This document shows positions 9,746 to 18,726 of a DNA stretch of 64,000 nucleotides, one piece after another. The DNA is from Candidatus Enterococcus moelleringii. Lineage in GTDB: Bacteria > Bacillota > Bacilli > Lactobacillales > Enterococcaceae. Each line of letters starts with the position of its first letter. Position 1 is the stretch's first letter. The stretch spans positions 62,001-126,000 of the forward strand of contig NZ_JAFREM010000004.1 of NCBI RefSeq assembly GCF_017377575.1. The letters are read 5' to 3'. The position numbers and the translations under genes were made by a program. Below the pieces are notes generated by a model. The model did no database searches. It was not told the origin of the DNA and saw nothing but the letters and a program-made list of their open reading frames with translations.

Positions 9746-12655
9746 TTATTCAGCTACTATTTCTTTTGCACTTTCAGCTGCTAATTTACCAGAAGTTAAT
9801 GCCCATGCATTATTTGCTCCTGAAGGTGAGTCTGTACCCATTACGCCGCCGACAACTTCTCCGGCTGCATACAGACCTTGAATCGCTTCACCAGCCTTGT
9901 TAAGCACTTCTAGGTGATCGTTTGCTACTAATCCACCCATGGTTGTTGCAAAACGTGGTTTTTGTTCGATTAAGTAGTAAGGACCTTCACCAACTGGTTT
10001 TTGCAAGAATTCAGATTGACGACCAAATTCTTCGTCAACACCCTTTTCAACATATTCGTTATAAAGAGCCACTGTTTCAGCTAAGCTAGTACCAGGCATG
10101 CCGGCTTTAGCCGCTAATTCAGTTAATGATTCTGCACGGAAGGCTTTTGGATTACCCATACCGTTGTTAGAAATCCAACGTTCTAAATCTTCATTGGTAA
10201 TGCCGCCTTCAGCAACTGCTTCAGCGAATTTTCCAAAATGTTCTTGATCCAACAAGATATAAAGCATTTGTGGATTTTGCTCCAATAATTTTTCTAGTAC
10301 TTCTTTATTGCTGGCACGTTCATTTACAACACGTTTACCATCAATATTTACTAATAAGCCATTTTCTTTCAACACGGCAATGTTCCCGCCGATCGTTGAT
10401 TTCGCATAGCCTTTAGAGACTTCTACACCATTTGGATAAATTTTACCGTATTCCATCAAGCGAGTATCCGCATCAATACCAGGAGCAGTTGCCATCAGCA
10501 AACCATCACCTGTAGAAGATTTCGTACCATAGAACAAGACTTTATTCAACTCTTTGCTTAATAGGTTTGGATTATTTCCGTAACCACCAGTCGTTAAGAT
10601 AACTGCTTTAGCAGTAATATTGTGGGTTTTACCCGTTTCTTCAACTGCTTTAAGTCCAGTTACTTTGCCGTTATCATCAATGAATAATTCCTCAGCTTTT
10701 GTTTGCAAGTAGATTGTTACGTTGCTGTTGTCCAAAGCTTTACGAGCACTTGCAGCAAATCCGTGTCCACCATCTTTGTAAGCCAACTCACGGTTTTTAC
10801 GGTACTCAGCTAATACATGCAAGCCGCCTTCCATGTCGTAGTCAACGCCCATATATTCATGAACCCAGTCAGTGGTTGGTCCAACGTTTTTAGCTAACAA
10901 GGTAACTAGTTCTGGAACGTTTTTGCCACTGCCGTTTTTCATGAAGTCTTCAACCATTAGTTCAACTGAATCATCTGTGACGCCAGCTTCTGCTTGCAGT
11001 TTCGAGCCCAATACAACTTGGTTCCCGCCACTGATAGAGATTGCTCCACCAACGAAGCTCATTTTTTCGACTACGATTGTTTTCAGACCTAATTGATCTG
11101 CTCTTAAGGCTGCTGAAATACCGGCAGCACCAGAACCAACGATCACTACATCTGCTGTTTCTTCAACCACTTCCTTCGACCATTGAACAGTTGGTTTTGG
11201 ACGAGCTTTTAAGACTTCAGAGCTTGCGCCGGCTAATTCAACTGCTTCAGCAATTCCGTCGATAACCCCTTGACTAGATGCAGAAGCACCTGAAATTACG
11301 TCAACGTTTAATGTTTGACCATCAATGATTTGTTGTGGCAAACGTTCGAATACTTGATCTGATAAACCTTCAGATTCTGCACCAGAATCGATATCAACGC
11401 TTTCGATTCGTTCTGTTGAGAAGGTTACTTTCATTTCGATTTCGCTGTTATGTCCTTTAGCCGCAACCGTATAAGTTCCTGGCTTGAACTCTAGTTTCAT
11501 TTTTTGCAATTCTTTCAAACGCTCGTATTTGCGTTTTTCTTCTTCTGGATCTTTTACCATAACCATTGAGTCCATGAAGTCCCATAGTGGTGTAGGGATT
11601 AACAATTCTTTTTGTTTAGCGATGTGAGCATATTCTGGAACAGGTTGACCATCTTTAATCATTTGCACCCAGTTAGGTTCTACTAAGAATCCTTTACCAA
11701 CTGCTAATAAGTCATAGCCTAGTTGTAAAGCTTCGTCAGCATTTTCACGCTGCAGGATCGCACCTACACCCATAATTGGAATAGTTGCCAATTCAAGTGA
11801 ACGTTGTGCCAAATATTTAGTAATCAATGGTTCAGGATCATTTGATTCAACGATTGATGGACGAGTATACGCACCCATTGAGAAGTGGAAATAATCCGGC
11901 TTCAAGGTTGCTAAAGTATTTAATAAATACATTGTATCTTCAAAACGAATACCTGGTTCTTCTAATTCTTCTGGAGAGAAACGATACCCAACGATAAAGT
12001 TTTCCGCGCCTTGTTCTTCAATCACGCGTTGAACTTCCTTCATCACTTCCATTGAGAATAGTGCACGGTTCTCGCGGCTTCCGCCCCATTTGTCTTGACG
12101 ACGGTTAGAGTGAGGAGAGAAGAATTGTTGCAGCAAGAAGGTATTGGCGCCGTGGATTTCCACACCGTCAAAGCCGGCTTGAATGGCACGACGAGTCGCA
12201 TCACCAAACAGCGTGATCATTTCTTCAATTTGTTCTTCAGTCATTTCTCTTGGTACAGGAGCACCCGGACGCAATGCAGCAACTGGACTTGCCGAAATCG
12301 GTACAGCTCCGCCGTTTAATTCAGGCCACGCCATCCGTCCAGCATGGTAAATCTGCATAATTGCTTGTGAACCTTCACCTTTAATAGCAGACGCTAATTC
12401 AGTTAAGCCTGCTACTTTTTTATCTGTATCTACGCCGACTGCCCCTGGGAAGCCGCGCCCTTTATCTTCTACAAAGCAGCTTTCAACGATAACCGCAGCT
12501 GCATCTCCTGAACGGAATTTGTAGTAATCAATAATTTGTTGTGTCACTTCCCCATCGTAAAATGCGGATTGTGTAGTCATTGGTGACATAAATAGACGAT
12601 TCTTGAAAGTAGCACCTGAATTTAATTTGACTGCATCAAATAGACCTCTTGCCAT
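9746..12655 (-). CDS. Soluble fumarate reductase: OYE-like + FMN-binding + FAD domains
   Basis: A 969-residue fusion. Residues 1-370 are an old-yellow-enzyme/NADH:flavin oxidoreductase barrel; residues about 395-475 are an FMN_bind domain with the flavinylation motif D-V-I-S-G-A-S-A-S (452-460), so Ser460 is the likely covalent FMN acceptor; residues 500-969 are a FAD_binding_2 fumarate reductase domain opening with GSGAAG (507-512). No signal peptide is present, so it is cytoplasmic. The same domain order is known from the ApbE-flavinylated NADH:fumarate reductase of Klebsiella. It probably regenerates NAD+ by reducing fumarate (or an acrylate-like acceptor). apbE lies immediately upstream on the same strand, supporting covalent flavin loading. 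Ser rather than the more usual Thr at the acceptor position is notable. Exact electron acceptor is inferred. Confidence 0.85.
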   Translation of the reverse strand: MARGLFDAVKLNSGATFKNRLFMSPMTTQSAFYDGEVTQQIIDYYKFRSGDAAAVIVESCFVEDKGRGFPGAVGVDTDKKVAGLTELASAIKGEGSQAIMQIYHAGRMAWPELNGGAVPISASPVAALRPGAPVPREMTEEQIEEMITLFGDATRRAIQAGFDGVEIHGANTFLLQQFFSPHSNRRQDKWGGSRENRALFSMEVMKEVQRVIEEQGAENFIVGYRFSPEELEEPGIRFEDTMYLLNTLATLKPDYFHFSMGAYTRPSIVESNDPEPLITKYLAQRSLELATIPIMGVGAILQRENADEALQLGYDLLAVGKGFLVEPNWVQMIKDGQPVPEYAHIAKQKELLIPTPLWDFMDSMVMVKDPEEEKRKYERLKELQKMKLEFKPGTYTVAAKGHNSEIEMKVTFSTERIESVDIDSGAESEGLSDQVFERLPQQIIDGQTLNVDVISGASASSQGVIDGIAEAVELAGASSEVLKARPKPTVQWSKEVVEETADVVIVGSGAAGISAALRADQLGLKTIVVEKMSFVGGAISISGGNQVVLGSKLQAEAGVTDDSVELMVEDFMKNGSGKNVPELVTLLAKNVGPTTDWVHEYMGVDYDMEGGLHVLAEYRKNRELAYKDGGHGFAASARKALDNSNVTIYLQTKAEELFIDDNGKVTGLKAVEETGKTHNITAKAVILTTGGYGNNPNLLSKELNKVLFYGTKSSTGDGLLMATAPGIDADTRLMEYGKIYPNGVEVSKGYAKSTIGGNIAVLKENGLLVNIDGKRVVNERASNKEVLEKLLEQNPQMLYILLDQEHFGKFAEAVAEGGITNEDLERWISNNGMGNPKAFRAESLTELAAKAGMPGTSLAETVALYNEYVEKGVDEEFGRQSEFLQKPVGEGPYYLIEQKPRFATTMGGLVANDHLEVLNKAGEAIQGLYAAGEVVGGVMGTDSPSGANNAWALTSGKLAAESAKEIVAE

Positions 12656-12712
12656 TGTTGTTTTTCCTCCTATAATTCTCTAAATTTATTTTCCTATATA
12701 TAAGTAAAAAAT

Positions 12713-13651
12713 TTATTCCAATAAAGTAACGGATGCTTTCAGCTTTTCAGAGATGAGTATTTCGTTGTTGCGGGTAATCACTAATCCTTCAACCTGAGGC
12801 ATTTGGTTTAACCAGTTAAGGATTTTTCGGGATGAGTCGTGAAACAAGATAGTTGTCCAAAATTCTCCGTCCAAAGACTGCTCTGACACAATCGTGAGAC
12901 TAGCAACATCATTTTCAACCGGATAGCCTGTCTGGGAATCAAATATATGATGGTAATGCGTTTCACCTATTTTTAATACCCGCTCATAAATACCCGAAGT
13001 TACGACTGATTGATCGTGATTTTCAATAACAGCAACCAGATTCCCTCGTTCCTTCAGCGGATTTTGAATCCCCACATTCCAAACCCCTTCAGGATTCTTT
13101 AACGATGAACCGATTGTCAGGACATTGCCGCCCAAGTCAATAATCCCTGATTGAACACCCTGTGCTTTAAAATAAAGCTTCAATTCATCAGCAAAATACC
13201 CTTTCGCCAAAGCGCCTAAATCAATTTCCATTCCCTTTTTCTTTAGGTAGACCGTCTGATTACTATCATTTAAATCAATGTCTTCTAAATCAATAAGGGC
13301 TAACCGTTCTTCAATTTCCTTTTTCGTTGGAACACGTGCATCCTGAAATCCAATATGCCATAGCTTAATCAAAGGTCCAATAGCGATATTCAGCTTGGAA
13401 TGTGAAGAGATTCCCATATCGGACCCTTTTTTTATTAATTCATATAAATCAGGTGCCACTTTGACTGGTTTTATCCCAGCTTGTGCATTAACCTTCATTA
13501 AATCTGAATTATTTTGATTTGCGCTATAACGCTGCTGAAAATCCTCAAGCATTTTTTGCGCGTAATCCAATAGCTGCGGGGCTTCTGGATGTTCGATAGA
13601 TAAGGTAATTACTGTCCCCATCATTTCCAGCACACGGGTCTTTAATGACAA
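12713..13651 (-). CDS. apbE: FAD:protein FMN transferase (ApbE)
   Basis: A 312-residue ApbE that transfers FMN from FAD onto Thr/Ser of FMN_bind domains. Visible family signatures are EMMGTVITL at the N-terminus, IDLGALAKGYFAD (residues about 143-155), IIDLGGNVLTIG and the late HHIFDSQTGYPVENDV segment, which carries the metal- and FAD-binding residues. No lipoprotein signal is seen, so it acts inside the cell, matching the cytoplasmic fumarate reductase downstream (57-base gap). The start is TTG with GGGAGG nine bases upstream. A catabolite-responsive-like element lies about 280 bases upstream. Confidence 0.9.
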   Translation of the reverse strand: MSLKTRVLEMMGTVITLSIEHPEAPQLLDYAQKMLEDFQQRYSANQNNSDLMKVNAQAGIKPVKVAPDLYELIKKGSDMGISSHSKLNIAIGPLIKLWHIGFQDARVPTKKEIEERLALIDLEDIDLNDSNQTVYLKKKGMEIDLGALAKGYFADELKLYFKAQGVQSGIIDLGGNVLTIGSSLKNPEGVWNVGIQNPLKERGNLVAVIENHDQSVVTSGIYERVLKIGETHYHHIFDSQTGYPVENDVASLTIVSEQSLDGEFWTTILFHDSSRKILNWLNQMPQVEGLVITRNNEILISEKLKASVTLLE

Positions 13652-13929
13652 TAAAAGACCTCCCTTTTTAAAAGATTGTTATTTTGTGAGCATTGTAGAA
13701 TAAAATGATACATTCACCTTTAAAATTATAAAAATTTACCAGCTATGCTTCACTATGTATTTACATCCCTTACAAAAGTTTCAGCATTTATTTCCTTTAA
13801 TGACAGCTACAAAACCTATATGCAAAACGATCCCACCGTTCCATGACCTATTGTAAGAGACAAAAACTATAAAATCTAATACTTTATTTGGATGATATCG
13901 ATAAAAATAGTTTATCAATCCGCGCGAAA

Positions 13930-13943
13930 GGTTAACGCTTACA
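13930..13943 (-). promoter_or_regulatory. Candidate cre (CcpA) site upstream of apbE-frd
   Basis: On the minus strand TGTAAGCGTTAACC matches the cre consensus TGWAARCGYTWNCW at 13 of 14 positions. It lies in a 527-base gene-free stretch (13652-14177) that otherwise holds two hairpins. Distance to the apbE start is large, so its target promoter is uncertain. Confidence 0.4.
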
Positions 13944-13991
13944 CTTTTATGCGGACCGATCATTCGAAAAACTCTTCCTATTAAATAGTAG

Positions 13992-14025
13992 AAAAAAAGA
14001 AACCCTTCATAATTCGAGGGGTTTC
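13992..14025 (-). terminator. Second terminator-like hairpin downstream of groL
   Basis: Arms GAAACCC (13999-14005) and GGGTTTC (14019-14025), followed by seven T on the minus strand. It lies 117 bases past the groL terminator and could back it up or end a short separate transcript. Confidence 0.55.
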
Positions 14026-14045
14026 CTTAATATATTCTTACGTCC

Positions 14046-14080
14046 TTTCGATTTAAAGTCACATGACTAATAAATCGAAA
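14046..14080. repeat. Nested palindrome between groL terminator and next hairpin
   Basis: Perfect 10-bp arms TTTCGATTTA (14046-14055) and TAAATCGAAA (14071-14080), with GTCA-CA-TGAC (14058-14067) nested in the loop on nearly the same centre. No gene is seen on either strand here. Confidence 0.6.
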
Positions 14081-14142
14081 CAGAAGCTAATAGATAAGCT
14101 GAATGATTTAGAAATGCTTTATCCCTTTTGAAGAAAAAGAAA

Positions 14143-14168
14143 AGGAACCTTGATTTAACAAGATTCCT
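14143..14168 (-). terminator. groL terminator
   Basis: Arms AGGAA..TTG (14143-14152) and CAA..TTCCT (14159-14168) with two internal mismatches; T-rich tract follows on the minus strand. It lies 9 bases past the groL stop. Confidence 0.65.
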
Positions 14169-14177
14169 CAGACTTTC

Positions 14178-15815
<1,638 letters not shown>

Positions 15816-15825
15816 TCAATCTGTT

Positions 15826-16110
15826 TTATTCTACAATAGCCATAATATCTTTGGCAGAAAGAATCAAATATTCTGTTCCGTCATATTTTACTTCTGTACC
15901 AGCATATTTTTCAAACATTACTGTGTCGCCAACCGCTACGGGCATTGGACTTTTTTCACCGTTATCTAACACGTTGCCTTCACCCACAGCTACAACCTTC
16001 GCTGTTTGTGGCTTTTCTTTAGCAGCAGAGGCTAAAACAATGCCGCCTACTGTTTTTTCTTCTTCTTGAGCGACTTCAAGAATGACGCGATCACCTAATG
16101 GTTTTAACAC
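15826..16110 (-). CDS. groES: Co-chaperonin GroES
   Basis: A 94-residue Hsp10, the lid of the GroEL cage. The start is taken as GTG at 16110 (reading V-L-K-P-L-G-D-R-V, normal for the family) because GGAGGG lies eight bases upstream at 16118-16123; the in-frame TTG at 16125 overlaps that ribosome site and is unlikely. The mobile-loop region [10 protein letters not shown] and the YDGTEYLIL ending are typical. First gene of the groESL operon, under CIRCE/HrcA control. Confidence 0.97.
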   Translation of the reverse strand: MLKPLGDRVILEVAQEEEKTVGGIVLASAAKEKPQTAKVVAVGEGNVLDNGEKSPMPVAVGDTVMFEKYAGTEVKYDGTEYLILSAKDIMAIVE

Positions 16111-16146
16111 GATAAATCCCTCCAAATAGTAATGATTATAAAGTCG

Positions 16147-16173
16147 TTAGCACTCGCAACTTTAGAGTGCTAA
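16147..16173. promoter_or_regulatory. CIRCE operator (HrcA-binding site)
   Basis: Exact consensus: TTAGCACTC (16147-16155), nine-base spacer, GAGTGCTAA (16165-16173). It lies between the groES promoter and start codon, the standard place for HrcA repression of groESL. Confidence 0.97.
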
Positions 16174-16185
16174 CTCACAATTCTT

Positions 16186-16213
16186 ATCATACCATTTTTT
16201 ATGTCTTTTGCAA
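16186..16213 (-). promoter_or_regulatory. groESL promoter
   Basis: On the minus strand, -35 TTGCAA (16208-16213), 16-base spacer, -10 TATGAT (16186-16191). The CIRCE begins about 12 bases downstream of the -10. Confidence 0.75.
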
Positions 16214-16266
16214 GTCATACCTTCCCTTTTTTTAAATTTTCTAAAACTAAGATTTGTGAAGATTTA

Positions 16267-16275
16267 TGCTATAAT
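16267..16275 (+). promoter_or_regulatory. Extended -10 promoter for the CPBP protease gene
   Basis: TGC directly before TATAAT (16270-16275) forms an extended -10; no clear -35. It faces away from the groES promoter and lies 34 bases before the ATG. Confidence 0.55.
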
Positions 16276-16309
16276 GGCTAACAAATCCGCGACATGGAAA
16301 GGAATAGCT

Positions 16310-16948
16310 ATGAGAATAACAAAATACCTTTTTCTAACGATTTTCACTTATGGGATCGTATTGTTTTCCCCGATAATTTTTGCTCCCTTTATCGGTTCAA
16401 ATGTTCAACAGCTGATTCAGGTTACGACCTATACTTATATTGCTGGTGCTCTCTTACTGCTCTTTTATTGGAGAAAAAGCCAGGCGCTGACCCTTGAGCA
16501 AAACAGCCGCAGCTTTTCGTCGACGATTTTGTTTGGCATTGCCGGCATTTTCTTGTCGATGATTCTGCAAATGATTCTGATGCAAATCGAAATCCGGTTA
16601 ACCAATCAGCCGATAGCTTCACAAAATACCCAAGATATTGTTCAACTAGTTCGGGAAAATTCCGTCTTTATCGTTGCGACTACAGTTGCTGGGCCAATCA
16701 TGGAAGAAATGGTTTTTAGGCGAGCGATCTTCGGCGGATTAAGCCAAAGATTTGGTTTCCTACTTCCAGCGATCATCAGTTCATTGCTGTTTGCCTTTGC
16801 TCATCAAGACGGGCACTACCTGCTGTATAGCGGATTAGGACTATTCTTCTGCTGGTTATTTGCTCACACTGGAAAAATCTGGACATCTATGATTACCCAT
16901 GTTGGTATGAATTTGGTGGTCATTTTAGCTCAGCTAACGCTTCAATAA
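16310..16948 (+). CDS. CPBP (CAAX/Abi) family intramembrane metalloprotease
   Basis: A 212-residue polytopic membrane protein. The start is the ATG at 16310 (MRITKY), preceded by GGAAAGGAA; an upstream in-frame extension would run through the promoter. The Abi/CPBP glutamate motif EEMVFRR lies near residue 131, followed by the FAFAHQD His motif and HVGMNL with His and Asn near the C-terminus, so all expected catalytic residues are present. About six hydrophobic helices are evident. Members process prenylated or bacteriocin-related substrates, or have immunity roles in lactic bacteria; no bacteriocin gene is adjacent, so the substrate is unknown. Confidence 0.85.
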   Translation: MRITKYLFLTIFTYGIVLFSPIIFAPFIGSNVQQLIQVTTYTYIAGALLLLFYWRKSQALTLEQNSRSFSSTILFGIAGIFLSMILQMILMQIEIRLTNQPIASQNTQDIVQLVRENSVFIVATTVAGPIMEEMVFRRAIFGGLSQRFGFLLPAIISSLLFAFAHQDGHYLLYSGLGLFFCWLFAHTGKIWTSMITHVGMNLVVILAQLTLQ

Positions 16949-16980
16949 ATTAACTAAAGACCTAATCTTTGCCTTTTCAC

Positions 16981-17025
16981 AAAATTCCTCCTACACTAAA
17001 CATAACTAGTTAGGAGGAATTTTTT
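16981..17025 (+). terminator. Terminator whose 3' arm carries the next gene's Shine-Dalgarno
   Basis: Perfect 13-bp arms AAAATTCCTCCTA (16981-16993) and TAGGAGGAATTTT (17011-17023) followed by two more T, then ATG at 17026. It is a good terminator for the CPBP gene and at the same time buries the AGGAGG ribosome site of the following reductase. Confidence 0.75.
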
Positions 17026-17655
17026 ATGAAATTAGCGATTATCGGTGCAACAGGCCAAGCTGGTTCATTGATTTTGAATGAAGCGTTGGAACGTCAGGTG
17101 GATGTAACTGCCATTGTCCGCAGTCCTGAAAAATTGGTGGTGGGCGTTCCTTATATCAAAAAAGATTTGTATGATTTAACTAAGGAGGATCTTACGCCAT
17201 TTGATGTTGTCGTTGATGCGTTTCGTCCACCATTAGGAAAAGAAGAGCTTCACCAAACCTCATTACAGCATTTGATTGATATACTGTCAGGAACTGACAC
17301 GCGTTTGCTAGTAGTAGGCGGCGCTTCTTCCCTATATTTAGACGATCAAAAAACACAGCGTATGATTGATGTTTCTGATCCAAAAGCTCCCTATTATCCA
17401 ACGGCTTATAATATGTACCAAGCCTTCTTGGAACTGCCGAAAACTAAGAACTTGTATTGGGGTTACCTAAGCCCGGCAGCAAACTTTGTTCCAAACGGCC
17501 GCCGAACAGGAGAGTATCAGCTTAGTGATGATCGCCTAAAAGCTAACAGCCAAGGTAATAGCGAGATCAGCATGGCTGACTATGCCATTGCTATGGTGGA
17601 TGAAGCTTTGAAAAATCAACATGCTAATCAACACTTTAGTGTAGTAAGTCTATAA
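17026..17655 (+). CDS. NAD(P)-binding reductase, NmrA/atypical-SDR type
   Basis: A 209-residue single-domain Rossmann protein. The dinucleotide motif G-A-T-G-Q-A-G lies at residues 8-14, and the VVGGASS and YWGYLSPAANFVPNGRRTGEY segments match the NAD(P)H-binding family PF13460 (YwnB/NmrA-like). No catalytic Tyr-x-x-x-Lys is evident, so it may be a sensor or a simple NADPH oxidoreductase. The AGGAGG ribosome site is inside a strong hairpin (see the preceding entry), and the gene probably needs a promoter or readthrough not recognised here. It is convergent with dhaM. Confidence 0.75.
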   Translation: MKLAIIGATGQAGSLILNEALERQVDVTAIVRSPEKLVVGVPYIKKDLYDLTKEDLTPFDVVVDAFRPPLGKEELHQTSLQHLIDILSGTDTRLLVVGGASSLYLDDQKTQRMIDVSDPKAPYYPTAYNMYQAFLELPKTKNLYWGYLSPAANFVPNGRRTGEYQLSDDRLKANSQGNSEISMADYAIAMVDEALKNQHANQHFSVVSL

Positions 17656-17746
17656 AAAAACAAATGACCGAGCGCCCACTGTACTGACCCCAAATGTTAG
17701 TTTTTAGTCTAACATTTGAGCCGTCAATACATCACTCGGTCATTTG
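17654..17746 (-). terminator. Long nested hairpin, terminator of dhaKLM
   Basis: Outer perfect arms CAAATGACCGAG (17661-17672) and CTCGGTCATTTG (17735-17746), followed by seven T on the minus strand, 2 bases past the dhaM stop. A second palindrome occupies the loop (17680-17731). Confidence 0.8.
17680..17731. repeat. Palindrome resembling fused IS3-family terminal repeats
   Basis: TGTACTGAC (17680-17688) pairs with GTCAATACA (17723-17731) with one mismatch, and CAAATGTTAG (17691-17700) pairs exactly with CTAACATTTG (17709-17718). The end sequence TGTACTGACCCC plus AA.GTTAG resembles IS150-group ends; this identification is from memory. No transposase remnant is present. Confidence 0.4.
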
Positions 17747-17747
17747 C

Positions 17748-18116
17748 TTATTTAATCTTTAGTTCTTCCAATTGTGCTTTGATCTCGTCTTCACCAGCAC
17801 CAGCTGACAATAAAGCACTCGCTGTGTAAGCACCTTCGATCATTGCCACATCGAAAAGCTCCACACTCTTATCAGTAAACTCAATTGCCATTTCCAAATT
17901 CATCTTTGCACTGCCTAGATCATAAAAGGCCAGCAGCTCATCACTGTCATTCTCTTCAATAGCGGTTAAAATTCGTTCCATCGAAGTGCCCACTGTACCA
18001 TCTTCTAGTCCACCTGCAGTCGTGATGGAGAGATTAGGTGCCACTTCACAGATCAGCCGTTTTAATCCCTCTGGTATTTCTGACGTATGGGAAACCAAGA
18101 GAACCCCTTTAGTCAT
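17748..18116 (-). CDS. dhaM: Dihydroxyacetone kinase phosphotransferase subunit DhaM (EIIA-like)
   Basis: A 122-residue single-domain DhaM that passes phosphate from HPr to DhaL-bound ADP. The active His10 lies in LLVSHTSEIPEGL, and the GTS motif and YDLGSAKMN follow. The start is taken as the ATG at 18116, which overlaps the end of dhaL by 8 bases; a GTG three codons earlier is possible. It lacks the HPr and EI domains found in enterobacterial DhaM, as is usual in Firmicutes. Last gene of dhaKLM, ending just before a strong terminator. Confidence 0.92.
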   Translation of the reverse strand: MTKGVLLVSHTSEIPEGLKRLICEVAPNLSITTAGGLEDGTVGTSMERILTAIEENDSDELLAFYDLGSAKMNLEMAIEFTDKSVELFDVAMIEGAYTASALLSAGAGEDEIKAQLEELKIK

Positions 18117-18687
18117 CAAATACACCTGCTTCTAAAAACGACTCAAAAAGATAAGCCGAAGACATTGCTCCTGGATCGATATGACCAATGGAACGATCAC
18201 CTACATAGGAAGCACGACCCTTCGTTGCTTTCAAATCCTTAGTTTTTTCTGCTAATTCTTGAAGCACGTCCTTGGTCAATGTACCTTCTTTTAATTGTTC
18301 AATAGCTGGGAACCATAAGTCCAGCATTGTTTTTTGACCTTCTGTTGAATCGCCGCGTTTAGCAATACCGGCGGCCGCAGCCGCTAACAATACAGTCGGT
18401 TCAGCTGAAGTTTTACTAGCTTTCATCATTTCCATCATAGCTGTTCCGTAAAGCGGACCAGAAGCTCCGCCCACTTTACTAATCAAAGCCATTGCTGCGG
18501 CTTTGAATATAGCTGACAAATCTCCATCTAAATTCGCTGCCATCACAGCATCCATGCCGCGTCCCATATTATTTCCATGGTCACCATCACCGATGGGCGT
18601 GTCCAGTTCACTCAAATAGTCTTTCTTGGCTTGAATTTTTCCGTTAAACAATTGCAGTGATTCTCTCAAATTTTCAGGTGTAAACAT
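18109..18687 (-). CDS. dhaL: Dihydroxyacetone kinase ADP-binding subunit DhaL
   Basis: A 192-residue helical subunit that holds a permanently bound Mg-ADP, rephosphorylated by DhaM, and phosphorylates dihydroxyacetone on DhaK. The DTPIGDGDHG motif with three Mg-binding Asp residues is intact, as are GGASGPLYG and GRASYVGDRSIGHIDPGA. The start is the ATG at 18687, six bases after AGGAGG; the ATG two codons earlier overlaps that site. Middle gene of the operon. Confidence 0.95.
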   Translation of the reverse strand: MFTPENLRESLQLFNGKIQAKKDYLSELDTPIGDGDHGNNMGRGMDAVMAANLDGDLSAIFKAAAMALISKVGGASGPLYGTAMMEMMKASKTSAEPTVLLAAAAAGIAKRGDSTEGQKTMLDLWFPAIEQLKEGTLTKDVLQELAEKTKDLKATKGRASYVGDRSIGHIDPGAMSSAYLFESFLEAGVFDD

Positions 18688-18726
18688 CGTCATCCTCCTA
18701 TTGCGCGTTGGTTCTGATTAAACAGC

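Noticed and set aside
13660-13760. GTGA...TCAC dyad near the apbE promoter as a Crp/Fnr or Rex site
   Set aside because: The half-sites are too far apart and the arms match poorly; not enough to call an operator.
13781-13963. 60-codon minus-strand reading frame in the groL-apbE gap
   Set aside because: No family resemblance, odd composition, overlaps the cre-like site, and no supporting operon context.
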